DNA from: Alkalihalobacillus sp. CinArs1
Lineage (GTDB): Bacteria > Bacillota > Bacilli > Bacillales > Guptibacillaceae
Direction of reading: 5' to 3'
Assembly: GCF_947387515.1 (NCBI RefSeq)
Contig: NZ_CANDOB010000002.1
Coordinates: 186,001 to 250,000, forward strand
Length of the DNA: 64,000 nucleotides
Part shown: positions 52,428 through 60,298 of the stretch, piece by piece
Position numbering within the stretch: position 1 is the first letter of the stretch
Layout: the number at the start of each line of letters is the position of its first letter
The notes under the pieces: generated by a model
Seen by the model: only the letters and a program-made list of their open reading frames with translations
What the model was told of the DNA's origin: nothing
The model's database searches: none
Position numbers and translations under genes: made by a program

Positions 52428-52456
52428 TTGAACTTCCTTTGCTCCTTTGATATAGT
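52428..52456 (+). promoter_or_regulatory. SigA-type promoter of the riboswitch transcript
   Basis: TTGAAC (52428-52433), 17-bp spacer, TATAGT (52451-52456); start expected near 52463, 20 bases before the aptamer. Confidence 0.75.
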
Positions 52457-52482
52457 TACACAGTAAACAACTAAAAACATTG

Positions 52483-52550
52483 CTCGTATATCCTCAGTAA
52501 TATGGTCTGAGTGTCTCTACCTGGTTCCCGTAAACGAACTAGACTACGAG
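52483..52550 (+). ncRNA. Purine riboswitch aptamer, guanine/hypoxanthine type
   Basis: P1 CTCGTA (52483-52488) / TACGAG (52545-52550). P2 CTCAG / CTGAG with loop TAATATGGT; J2/3 GTGTCTCTACC; P3 CTGGTTC / GAACTAG with loop CCGTAAAC. These are the conserved L2, L3 and J2/3 elements of purine riboswitches. The base that pairs with the ligand (position 74 of the xpt aptamer), at 52544, is C, which specifies guanine or hypoxanthine; adenine riboswitches have U. Confidence 0.93.
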
Positions 52551-52622
52551 TTAAAGTATATGCCGGTACTAGCCGTGTTCTTTTTGCTATGGTTATTTCT
52601 ATTGTTGATACTTTGACTTTGT

Positions 52623-52665
52623 TGGTCTAGAAGGTAGATGTCACTCTACATTTCTAGGCCTTTTT
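52623..52665 (+). terminator. Riboswitch expression platform terminator
   Basis: Stem GGTCTAGAA-x-GTAGA (52623-52637) pairs with TCTAC-x-TTTCTAGGCC (52644-52659), then five T. An alternative pairing of AGTTAAAGTAT (52549-52559) with ATACTTTGACT (52608-52618) uses the end of P1. Ligand binding should favour the terminator. Confidence 0.75.
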
Positions 52666-52761
52666 CTGTGGAGAAAACGGTGCATTAAACATCTTAGAGG
52701 GGAGCACAGTAGAAGTAGTGGAGAAGACAACATCATTCGAACAACAAAGGGGAGTTTTCAA

Positions 52762-53649
52762 TTGAAACGTAGAATAGAAGCAAGATACATGGCGATCGCA
52801 ATGGTTTCATTACTAGTACTTTCTGTAATGGCAGGATGCAGTTCTTCCACGAAAAGTGAGGCTGAAGCAGCTAAGGAGAATGAAAAGCAGCCTCTCATCG
52901 TTCAAGGGCCAATGCCGATTGAAGCTGAGAAGTTTGCTAGTAAGTTAAGTGATGTGAAAGAAGAAAAGTCTGGTTCATTTGTGTTTTATAAAGGAACATT
53001 GGACGGTTACCCTGTGATCGTCACGAAGACAGGTAAAGGAATGGAGAATACTGCGGCTGCAACGGCTGTAGCGATCGAAAAGTATGACCCGATCGCTATT
53101 ATCAACCAAGGTACTTCGGGTGGGCATGATCCAGATCTTCACGTCTTTGATATCGTTCTAGGTGAACGAACTGTCAATCTCGGTTCATTGAAAACACCGA
53201 ACAAAGATGAAGGGGAAGGCATTTCACCGAAAGAGTGGATTCCGATGGACTTGATGGCATCAGAAGGAAGTGCGGGAGAAGATCCTGATGCAGAAAACAT
53301 CCGTTATTTTGAAGGTGACAAAACGTTACTAAAGGCTGCTCATGCGGTAAAAGATACCTACACAAAAGGAAAGATCGTCGATGGTACGATCGGTTCAGCA
53401 GATGTATGGAACAATGAAGTGGATCGCATCAATTGGTTTCATGAGAATTTCGGATCTTCAGTAGAAGAGATGGAAGGTGCGGCTGGCGCACAGATTGCAA
53501 AAGCGTATGATGTTCCTTTTCTTGGCATTCGCGTACTTTCCAACAACAAAGTAAACGACGGTGCGTATAACCCTGAAACCGCAGAAGCAAATCAGGAATA
53601 TGTTTATGAAGTCGTGAAAGAATATTTAACGATGATTGAAGAAAAGTAA
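52762..53649 (+). CDS. Extracytoplasmic nucleosidase-like lipoprotein (MTA/SAH nucleosidase family)
   Basis: A 295-residue lipoprotein: signal peptide with lipobox VMAGC (cysteine about 26), Ser/Lys/Glu-rich linker, then a PNP/UDP phosphorylase-fold domain. Domain markers: VTKTGKGMENTAAATAVAIEKY near residue 88 in parts, IINQGTSGGHDPDLHVFDIVLGE near residue 113 and the VEEMEGAAGAQIA segment (M-E-x-A/x) near residue 235. Probably cleaves a purine nucleoside outside the membrane, supplying a base for uptake. TTG start after AAAGGGGAG. It is the only gene behind the guanine-type riboswitch and has its own terminator. Confidence 0.85.
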   Translation: MKRRIEARYMAIAMVSLLVLSVMAGCSSSTKSEAEAAKENEKQPLIVQGPMPIEAEKFASKLSDVKEEKSGSFVFYKGTLDGYPVIVTKTGKGMENTAAATAVAIEKYDPIAIINQGTSGGHDPDLHVFDIVLGERTVNLGSLKTPNKDEGEGISPKEWIPMDLMASEGSAGEDPDAENIRYFEGDKTLLKAAHAVKDTYTKGKIVDGTIGSADVWNNEVDRINWFHENFGSSVEEMEGAAGAQIAKAYDVPFLGIRVLSNNKVNDGAYNPETAEANQEYVYEVVKEYLTMIEEK

Positions 53650-53655
53650 TCGCTT

Positions 53656-53684
53656 AGAGTGTGGATGCGTCCACACTCTTTTAT
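53656..53684 (+). terminator. Terminator after the nucleosidase-like lipoprotein gene
   Basis: Stem AGAGTGTGGA (53656-53665) / TCCACACTCT (53670-53679), loop tgcg, then TTTT. Confidence 0.9.
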
Positions 53685-53758
53685 GTATCGGAAGGAAACG
53701 AGCGCTGTTTATAGAAGATGATTGAATGCACAAAACCAAATAGTGAGGAAGATGCATC

Positions 53759-54766
53759 ATGATTCAGTATCCAACGTTAAAAAATAGCGCAAAGATTGGA
53801 GTGACCGCTCCATCTTCTGGAGTACCAGAAAGCTTACATACGATTCTTCGTGAAGCTATTGAAAAAGTAGAAGCAAAAGGGTATGACGTTTCCTGTGGAG
53901 AGACAGTCTGGACTCAGAAAAAGGCAAAGTCAGCAAGTGCGAAGGTTCGAGCGGATGAATTTAATAGACTGATGCAGGATGAGGAGATCGACCTCATCGT
54001 GCCACCTTGGGGCGGAGAGCTATTGATCGAAATTCTCGAGCATATTGAATTTGAAAACATCAAACCGAAATGGATTCTCGGCTATTCAGACGTTAGCGCG
54101 CTGTTGTTTTCCATCACATTGAAAACAGGTATTGCGACAGCTCATGGAACAAACTTAATCGATTTAAGAGGTGACTATCAAGACGCGACAACTGCAATGT
54201 GGGAATCCGTTTTGAAAACGAAAAAAGGTGAAATGGTCGTCCAACATTCTTCTGAAGCCTACCAGAAGGAATGGGACCACGAAAATCCATCTCCATGTGT
54301 CTTTCATTTGACTGAACAGACTGAATGGAAATCAACGGAAGACGATGTTTCGATAGAAGGACGGTTGCTTGGAGGGTGCCTCGATATCCTCACACATCTC
54401 GTCGGCACGCCATATGGCGATGTAGCGTCATTTAGAGAAACGCATTCAGATGAGCCAATCCTCTGGTATTTCGAGAACTGTGATTTGAATACAACGAGTG
54501 TAAGACGGTCGCTAGTTCAAATGAAACTAGCAGGGTGGTTCGATCATTGCTCAGGTATTTTGTTTGGGAGGAGTGCAGCGAATCAACCAGTGAATGGGTA
54601 TGTCATTGAAGATGTGTATGAACAGCTTGCGGAAGAAATCGGAGTGCCTGTAGTTTACGATATCGACTGTGGTCATGTTCCTCCACAGCTCACATTGATA
54701 AACGGTGCTCGTGCAAAAATGACAGCGCGTAATGGAAAGGGAAAGGTTGTTCAAACATTCGACTGA
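53759..54766 (+). CDS. S66-family LD-carboxypeptidase / MccF-like
   Basis: A 335-residue serine peptidase of family S66 (LD-carboxypeptidase and microcin C7 self-immunity MccF). Catalytic Ser in LGYSDVSALLF near residue 112, Glu in WYFENCDLNT near residue 240 and His in DIDCGHVPPQLTL near residue 305, in the expected order. MccF-like proteins inactivate acyl-sulfamoyl adenylates; LdcA recycles muropeptides. Without a neighbour for either role I cannot choose. ATG after GAGGAAG. Confidence 0.92.
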   Translation: MIQYPTLKNSAKIGVTAPSSGVPESLHTILREAIEKVEAKGYDVSCGETVWTQKKAKSASAKVRADEFNRLMQDEEIDLIVPPWGGELLIEILEHIEFENIKPKWILGYSDVSALLFSITLKTGIATAHGTNLIDLRGDYQDATTAMWESVLKTKKGEMVVQHSSEAYQKEWDHENPSPCVFHLTEQTEWKSTEDDVSIEGRLLGGCLDILTHLVGTPYGDVASFRETHSDEPILWYFENCDLNTTSVRRSLVQMKLAGWFDHCSGILFGRSAANQPVNGYVIEDVYEQLAEEIGVPVVYDIDCGHVPPQLTLINGARAKMTARNGKGKVVQTFD

Positions 54767-54937
54767 ATCTCACTTCTCATCAGGAAAAAGCGCTAGATTT
54801 TTGTAGAATAAAGGATTTTTGACGAGCAAAGACGAATGAGTTGTTAATGAGGTTTGTTACCGGTCTGCTTGTATGAATCAATTTAGATACCTTCTTAGCC
54901 GTAGCCGTTCGCGAGATCTTGTAGAAGGAGGAGGTAT

Positions 54938-55714
54938 ATGGAACAACATTCTGCCATTCGGAACATAACAGGTGTCCAAAAAGAACTCGTTTATAATCAA
55001 ATCTTGGAGTACTCGAACGAAGCGACTGTCATTCATTCAAATCATGAAATACTTTATATTAATCAGTCAGGAATAGACTTACTCAATGGGACGAGAGATT
55101 CAATCATCGGTCTGGATATCGTGGACTTCTTTAAGCCAGATCAAAGAGGGTTTGTAAAAGACCAGATACGTAAATTGACCATTGATAGGCAGATCAGTGA
55201 AACCATCGAAACTGAGATCTTCAAGCAGGACGGAACGGTTGTCGAAGTTGAGTTATACTGTCACTCGGTCGTATATGGGGATGTTGCAGCAATTCAAACG
55301 ATCATCCGAAACATCACAACACGTAAAGATGCTGAGCGGAAGTATAAAAGAATATACAACGAAATCGGCATGCCAATCGTTCCGGTGTTTGATGGCATCG
55401 CTGTGCTCCCACTTATCGGGGCGATCGATGAAGAGCGAATCGCCCACGTTTTAGATCATATCCCAAGCAAAGTACACCAAAAAAAGTTAGATCATCTGAT
55501 CATCGATGTATCTGGTGTCTATACGATCAACGAGCGGGTCGCCGAGTTTTTATTTAAAATGAACGATGTGATCGAACTTCTCGGTGTGTCTATCACCTAT
55601 ACAGGGTTTCGGCCAGAGCTCGTATATAAAGCAGTGGATACAGGGTTAGAAATTGGCAACTTAAAGACTGTGGCGAGTGTTCAGCATGCGCTTCGTGGAT
55701 TAAATTGCACATAG
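54938..55714 (+). CDS. PAS-STAS protein (RsbR-paralogue-like)
   Basis: A 258-residue protein. Residues 20-140 are a PAS domain (EATVIHSNHEILYINQSGIDLLNG, IIGLDIVDFFKPD). Residues 145-255 are a STAS domain (MPIVPVFDGIAVLPLIGAIDEERIAHVL, LIIDVSGVYTINERVAEFL, TGFRPELVYKAVDTGL). The layout is that of RsbR-type stressosome proteins. No LOV cysteine motif (N-C-R-F-L-Q) is present, so not a flavin blue-light sensor like YtvA. The phosphorylatable position in the first STAS loop, usually D-x-S/T-G-V-x-x-x-D, retains Ser but has Asn for the later Asp. ATG after AGGAGGAGG. Confidence 0.87.
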   Translation: MEQHSAIRNITGVQKELVYNQILEYSNEATVIHSNHEILYINQSGIDLLNGTRDSIIGLDIVDFFKPDQRGFVKDQIRKLTIDRQISETIETEIFKQDGTVVEVELYCHSVVYGDVAAIQTIIRNITTRKDAERKYKRIYNEIGMPIVPVFDGIAVLPLIGAIDEERIAHVLDHIPSKVHQKKLDHLIIDVSGVYTINERVAEFLFKMNDVIELLGVSITYTGFRPELVYKAVDTGLEIGNLKTVASVQHALRGLNCT

Positions 55715-55722
55715 CACCATCT

Positions 55723-55757
55723 ACACATCTGAGGAATTTGAGATGTGTCTTTTTTTG
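55723..55757 (+). terminator. Terminator after the PAS-STAS gene
   Basis: Stem ACACATCT (55723-55730) / AGATGTGT (55741-55748), then C and seven T. Confidence 0.85.
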
Positions 55758-55829
55758 TTCGCACCTCTTATGTTACGGTTAGACTATTATTTCCAAAATT
55801 GGAAAAACACTGCGTTAGGAGAAGACGAC

Positions 55830-56603
55830 ATGCAATATGCGATATCTGTCACCGACACCTTAAATGTAGAAACGATAGAAGCACAAGGCTTACAAGTGAT
55901 CGAGGTGTTGAAGGAGTTTTCAGTAGCACTTAAAGACATCACATCGTTCGAAGCACCGCGTGGAATCGTCTTTCACGATTTGAAGTCAGCTACCGAGCTA
56001 TATTCTGATATCCCTATCCCAGCGTATACGTCTCGAGACCTCATCCATCTCAGTCCTGATCCGGCGGTTTGGAAGGAACTCTTTTTATCAACGGTTAAAG
56101 AAGGGATGGAGCATGCCGAAGCGTACTACTCTTCGACTAATCATCTTGATGTAGCAGCCATCGCTGCCCATGAATTGACCCATCACGCGGATTTCTTTCA
56201 CGATGATTTTGAGGGTGACAACGTGAACATGTGGTTTGAAGAGGGGCTTTGTGAATATATCCCAAGTAAGCTCATGTTCTCTGAACAAAAGTTTAAGGAA
56301 ACTTCAGAAGTTGAGGAAATGTTGATCGAGAGCTACAAAGAAGAGTTCGGTGAGTATTGTTTGAGTGAGTTTGGAAAAGCGGGCTATCGATATGGCGAGA
56401 AAAATGGGTACGCTGGTGCTTTTTATGACTACTGGCGAAGCAAAAAAGTTGTGAAGTCGTTAGTGGAAAACCATTTTGATCATCGCATTTCGAGTCTGAT
56501 CGCGTGTTATAGAATGTGGGATCAATCTACACCGCTCCATGGTTATTTTACAAATGTGCTTGGCTTATCTGAATCTCAAGCAAAAGACTTATGGCTAGCA
56601 TAA
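55830..56603 (+). CDS. Gluzincin-like zinc metallopeptidase of unknown family
   Basis: A 257-residue soluble protein with H-E-L-T-H (His114-Glu115-x-x-His118, in AIAAHELTHHADFFHDDF) and a downstream Glu137/138 in MWFEEGLCEYIPS, the gluzincin pattern of zinc-binding residues about 20 apart. N-terminal 100 residues are unassigned. No signal peptide. Start ATG 55830 is chosen since AGGAGAAGACGAC precedes it; a longer frame from 55743 would include the previous terminator. Substrate unknown; it may be an aminopeptidase-like or DUF2268-like enzyme. Confidence 0.75.
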   Translation: MQYAISVTDTLNVETIEAQGLQVIEVLKEFSVALKDITSFEAPRGIVFHDLKSATELYSDIPIPAYTSRDLIHLSPDPAVWKELFLSTVKEGMEHAEAYYSSTNHLDVAAIAAHELTHHADFFHDDFEGDNVNMWFEEGLCEYIPSKLMFSEQKFKETSEVEEMLIESYKEEFGEYCLSEFGKAGYRYGEKNGYAGAFYDYWRSKKVVKSLVENHFDHRISSLIACYRMWDQSTPLHGYFTNVLGLSESQAKDLWLA

Positions 56604-56641
56604 AAAAGCCCTGGCTCACATCTCCAGTGAGAGCCAGGGCT
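56604..56641 (-). terminator. Terminator of the DUF3243 gene
   Basis: Minus strand: AGCCCTGGCTCTCAC, loop, GTGAGCCAGGGCT (one bulge), then TTTTTTAT. The stop codon of the plus-strand gene sits at its edge. Confidence 0.85.
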
Positions 56642-56709
56642 CGTTGAACCATCCTTAAATGGTAACACTCTATTTCACACAATAACGTGCTGGTCTTTAA
56701 GAAATCAAC

Positions 56710-57015
56710 TTACTTGTTTGTTTCATCAGTAAGCTTAACGAGAACATGAGCGATGTGCTTACGTTCTTCTTCATTCGCTACGTTCCATAGCTCGTTCAAT
56801 ACTTTTTGCTCACGGTTTCGAGGATCTTCATGCTTTGCTAAGTAGTCACCAACACGCTTAGCACCTTTTGTTAACCCTTCTTCACCAAGACCAAGTTTTT
56901 CACCTTTTTGAACTTGATCACCAAGATAGTCTTTGAATTGCTGGAAGTTCTCTAGAATATCATCTTTCTTGTCTTGATTCATTTCTGCTGCTGCACTTTT
57001 TGGATCTTTACTCAT
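56710..57015 (-). CDS. DUF3243-family protein
   Basis: A 101-residue soluble helical protein. The core ILENFQQFKDYLGDQVQKGEKLG, GAKRVGDYLAKHEDPRNREQKVLNELWNVA (in parts) and EERKHIAHVLVKL matches DUF3243 (YmfJ type) of Bacillus. The first 20 residues are a charged extension. Start ATG 57015 follows AAGGAGAGG. Function unknown. Confidence 0.88.
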   Translation of the reverse strand: MSKDPKSAAAEMNQDKKDDILENFQQFKDYLGDQVQKGEKLGLGEEGLTKGAKRVGDYLAKHEDPRNREQKVLNELWNVANEEERKHIAHVLVKLTDETNK

Positions 57016-57216
57016 TATAATCCTCTCCTTCAACTTGTCTTCATGTTTCTTTTTCCACGTATGGAAGTGATAAAAACATGAGAGTGTTTTTCGATGTGCT
57101 GTTGTGATTTGGTAATGTTAGCCACACAGGATATATAACCGAGAGAGACTGAATGTAAACCTGTGGGCTGTGAATAGGTATGATCTTACTACTTAGTGAA
57201 GAATAGGGGAAAGGGT

Positions 57217-58068
57217 ATGACATCTAACTATAAGCGTGAAATTAATGCGATATATCCAGAATTAACGATAACGAAGCTAGAACTAAACACCATCGGTCAA
57301 AACAATGATGTCGTCATTGTGAACGAGAATCTTGTCTTCAGGTTTCCGAAGTATGATGAAGGGATTCTAGCGCTGAAGAATGAAACGGCGGTCCTTGAAG
57401 AAGTTAGAAAACATGTGACGCTCCCCGTTCCATTCCCTACGTATATGTCGTTACAGACGCAGGAGGTTGGGAAGGTTTTCGCGGGGTACGACTTGATAGA
57501 AGGGGAACCATTTTGGAAAGAAGAATTTCAGAAAATCACTGTGGAAGATAAAGAGAGAATAGCGAATCAGCTCGGTACATTTCTGTCAAAGCTCCATTCG
57601 GTTCCAATCGAACAAAGCAACGCAGCGATTCATCATGAGGTTGAGAGTCTATATGTAAGGATACAGAACCTGTTATTCCAACATATGAGGGAAGATGCGA
57701 GAAAGGATGTTTCGAACCTTTTTGAATCCTTTCTAGAGAAAGTGAAAGAGACCCGTGTACATAAGAAGCGGATTCACGGTGATTTTGGCGCTTCAAATAT
57801 TTTGTGGGACCCTGAGAAACGTGAGATAACGGGAATCATCGACTTTGGGGAAACGGAAATCGGAGATCCAGCCTATGACTTTGCAGGGCTTTTAGCTAGC
57901 TACGGAAACGAATTCGTAGAGAGGTGTCTTGCGTTTTATTCTGAAAGGGAGGACCTCCTAGAACGCGTGACGTTTTATAAAAACACGTTCGCATTGCAGG
58001 AAGCTCTTCATGGTATCGAACACAATGATGTTGAGGCGTTTGAGAGCGGGATCTGTGAATATCGATAG
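57217..58068 (+). CDS. Aminoglycoside-phosphotransferase-fold kinase
   Basis: A 283-residue APH-family kinase. Brenner/catalytic motif HGDFGASNILWD with the base Asp near residue 193, and the Mg-binding IIDFGETEIGDPAYDFAGL near residue 215. N-lobe lysine probably in LVFRFPKYDE. Family includes aminoglycoside, homoserine, choline and antibiotic kinases; substrate not predicted. ATG 57217 after GGGGAAAGGGT. It ends two bases before the convergent gene at 58071. Confidence 0.9.
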   Translation: MTSNYKREINAIYPELTITKLELNTIGQNNDVVIVNENLVFRFPKYDEGILALKNETAVLEEVRKHVTLPVPFPTYMSLQTQEVGKVFAGYDLIEGEPFWKEEFQKITVEDKERIANQLGTFLSKLHSVPIEQSNAAIHHEVESLYVRIQNLLFQHMREDARKDVSNLFESFLEKVKETRVHKKRIHGDFGASNILWDPEKREITGIIDFGETEIGDPAYDFAGLLASYGNEFVERCLAFYSEREDLLERVTFYKNTFALQEALHGIEHNDVEAFESGICEYR

Positions 58069-58070
58069 CG

Positions 58071-58553
58071 CTAGTTTGCTTTTACTAAGTGATAGTAAGT
58101 CAGCAGCATCGATTGAAACAATAGATAGATCGGCACAGACCAAACCATCGAGTAGCCCTTGTCAAAATGATAGAGGCCTATTTTCGTCCCGATCCACTCC
58201 ATCACCATCGACACGACCGTCCAAATGACGATGTAGAGAATCGAGTAAAAGCCTTTGATGTTTAGTTTTACATAAATGTAAACAAAGAAGTAGCTATAAG
58301 GACAGTACATCACATAGCTTAAGAAATCGATTCCCTGATAGGCTGCAGTATCATTTACATCATAAAAGTCCCATGCACTAACACTTAGCGTTTGGTCACT
58401 AAACATTCCAAAGAATAACCCGAACAAACTATATCCGATCGTCTCTAATGTAGAGAATATTTTTGGCAGGGAAAAAAGTAAAAAAAACAGAACGAGTACG
58501 CTAAGAATAACAAACCATTCGTTTAGGTCAAAAGCCCGTTCATAAACCTTCAT
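58071..58553 (-). CDS. Multi-pass membrane protein of unknown family (first of three)
   Basis: A 160-residue protein with five hydrophobic spans (FVILSVLVLFFLLFSL, TIGYSLFGLFFGM, YVMYCPYSYFFVYIYV, YSILYIVIWTVVSMVM, VWSVPIYLLFQSMLL). Motif MEWIGTKIGLYHF near residue 130 recalls the CBO0543-type proteins (W-x-x-x-x-G-x-x-H). ATG 58553 follows GGAAGGAGAG. Last of three co-directional membrane genes and overlaps the second by 14 bases. Confidence 0.72.
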   Translation of the reverse strand: MKVYERAFDLNEWFVILSVLVLFFLLFSLPKIFSTLETIGYSLFGLFFGMFSDQTLSVSAWDFYDVNDTAAYQGIDFLSYVMYCPYSYFFVYIYVKLNIKGFYSILYIVIWTVVSMVMEWIGTKIGLYHFDKGYSMVWSVPIYLLFQSMLLTYYHLVKAN

Positions 58554-59016
58554 AGTGCTCTCTCCTTCCAAGCATCATAACGAATTTGAGCATAGCAAGG
58601 CCGATGAGTAGAAGGATACAGTCCATCATGATCGCAAGAAAGAAGTTCCATTCGTTATATACCTCAACTTTAAGATAGACGGACCCTAAGTTAAAGGTAT
58701 GCATGATTAGCAAGGTACAAGCAAAAAAGCCAAACTTTGCTTTTCGACTCGTTAACATGCTAACTGTATTGATGAAAAGAATAATGATTAACGGTGTGAT
58801 GAGATTCCGATGCAGTAAAAAGGTCAGAAATAACGTGTTGTCATCTGATGTGGAGATAAATTTCATGTTCCATGTAATAATCGTCAAGTAATTCATGATA
58901 AAGATGGAAACACCGAAGAATACGATGGAGTTTTCGAGAAAGCTACGCATTTTTCTATGGAAGATCGTTAGCTGAATCAGGAATAAGGAAATGGTCATTG
59001 CGATCGCAAGTGCCAC
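58540..59016 (-). CDS. Multi-pass membrane protein of unknown family (second of three)
   Basis: About 158 residues with four or five spans (LAIAMTISLFLIQLTIF, SIVFFGVSIFIMNYLTI, LITPLIIILFINTVSML, FGFFACTLLIMHTFNLGSV, FFLAIMMDCILLLIGLAML). No catalytic motif. The GTG at 59016 is six bases after AAGGAGG; ATG 59022 would abut the site. Follows the third protein by 15 bases; one operon. Confidence 0.72.
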   Translation of the reverse strand: MALAIAMTISLFLIQLTIFHRKMRSFLENSIVFFGVSIFIMNYLTIITWNMKFISTSDDNTLFLTFLLHRNLITPLIIILFINTVSMLTSRKAKFGFFACTLLIMHTFNLGSVYLKVEVYNEWNFFLAIMMDCILLLIGLAMLKFVMMLGRREHYEGL

Positions 59017-59031
59017 GGTCATCCTCCTTGA

Positions 59032-59547
59032 CTATCTCCAATTGCTTACGGGAACATCGTACAGAATGAGCAAGACGATGATGATTGGAATGGAAATTAC
59101 ATAAGCGATTAGAGGGCGTTTGTAATGTAAATAGAGCATGGTAAACATGATGAAATCGAAGACGATCGAACTGATTAACGTCCAGCCGTGGTGATAGTGA
59201 AATAAATCCAAAACTGTGAAAAGCCATTCGAAGAATCCGTATAACACGACCCATGAGAGTAGAAAGAGGAGCTTTGTAGATGTTCTTTTCAACCTATCCA
59301 TATAAGGGATATAGATCAAAACCGAACATGGGTAGACGATGAACATGATGATTAAGTTTATCGATGTATGGTTCGGTAAAAAATTGCTTTCCGTATACTC
59401 CCACAGCGGGTATTTGTAAGTTAGGAAATTATAGAGAAGATCACATGCTATAAAATAAAGGATGGTGTGATGGTATTTCTCCCAATGCCGCCAGTCTCCA
59501 AAAAGTCTAGCGGCAATGATCCAACATAGCGCTCCTAATATGTACAT
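59032..59547 (-). CDS. CBO0543-like membrane protein (third of three, promoter-proximal)
   Basis: A 171-residue protein with five spans. The N-terminus contains WRHWEKYHHTILYFIACDLLYNFLTYKYPLWEY, in which the W-x-K-Y-H, L-Y-N-F-L and W-x-Y elements resemble CBO0543-family proteins; HTSINLIIMFIVYPCSVLIYI and YGFFEWLFTVLDLFHYHHGW follow. The other two proteins share size, topology and the E-W-x-x-x motif. Function unknown. ATG after AAAAGGGG. It is the promoter-proximal gene of the three. Confidence 0.72.
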   Translation of the reverse strand: MYILGALCWIIAARLFGDWRHWEKYHHTILYFIACDLLYNFLTYKYPLWEYTESNFLPNHTSINLIIMFIVYPCSVLIYIPYMDRLKRTSTKLLFLLSWVVLYGFFEWLFTVLDLFHYHHGWTLISSIVFDFIMFTMLYLHYKRPLIAYVISIPIIIVLLILYDVPVSNWR

Positions 59548-59661
59548 AGTCCATTGCCCCTTTTCATCTGCACATCTGTTAGCTTTTTCAATGTTGGGAA
59601 GAATATGCGTTTGCTGTGCTGTTAAATATTTGGTGTGATGTAGGGAAGGTGTGGCTTAAGG

Positions 59662-59757
59662 TATTTCGCGGATATTTTCTTGATATCGCCGATAAAAGAG
59701 GAGATTTCGCAGATATATTCAATTTTCCGCGGATATCTCATTGAATTAGCGGAAATA
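59662..59757. repeat. 20-bp tandem repeat array C (inverted orientation)
   Basis: On the minus strand: GATATCCGCGGAAAATTGAA, TATATCTGCGAAATCTCCTC, TTTATCGGCGATATCAAGAA and AAATATCCGCGAAATAC, with a starting TATTTCCGCTAATTCAATGA. The core TATATCnGCGAAA-x is that of array B, with 20-21 bp period but more divergence. It occupies most of the 281-bp gap between the membrane genes and the PNPOx gene. Confidence 0.8.
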
Positions 59758-59828
59758 GTCCGATTTGCAACATGAATTTAGGCATTTACAGATTGCCTTC
59801 CATACTTTTAAATGAAGGGTGATACATA

Positions 59829-60278
59829 ATGAAAGTATTAAGAGGAAAGCGAAGTTTTGACTTGGACGAATTTATGAAAAAGCCTCTGTTCGCACATCTA
59901 TCTACGATGGCAAATGAGGGACCAAGGGAGTCTCCTGTTTGGTTTTACTGGGAAGATGAGTGTATTTGGATCATTGGTACACCACCTTCTGATACGTTTC
60001 CAGCAAGAATTGAGCAGTATCCGAAGTGTGCGATCGGCATCGTGGATTTTGATCGCAGCACTGGTGAAGTTTTTCATGCAGGGTTTAGAGGTGAGGCAAC
60101 GGTCGTCCCATTTGATAAAGGGATCGCCTATCGCCTGCTCAGAAGGTATCTTGGACCAGAGGAAGCAGAGTGGTCCCCAAACTTTCAGGGATTGGGAGAC
60201 AGCAACGTTCTCATTAAATTCGTCCCCGAAACTGTCGTCGTACGAGATCAGTCATACGCTCCGAGCGGTGGCGAGTGA
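59829..60278 (+). CDS. Pyridoxamine 5'-phosphate oxidase-family protein
   Basis: A 149-residue FMN-binding split-barrel protein: FMKKPLFAHLSTMANEGPRESPVWFYWEDECIW in parts near residues 15-45 and VFHAGFRGEATVVP near residue 80. Stand-alone proteins of this kind bind FMN, F420 or haem; true pyridoxal-phosphate synthesis is unlikely. ATG follows AAGGGTGATACATA. Overlaps a possible GTG start of the next gene by four bases. Confidence 0.88.
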   Translation: MKVLRGKRSFDLDEFMKKPLFAHLSTMANEGPRESPVWFYWEDECIWIIGTPPSDTFPARIEQYPKCAIGIVDFDRSTGEVFHAGFRGEATVVPFDKGIAYRLLRRYLGPEEAEWSPNFQGLGDSNVLIKFVPETVVVRDQSYAPSGGE

Positions 60279-60298
60279 AACATTGGGAGACGAGAGAC

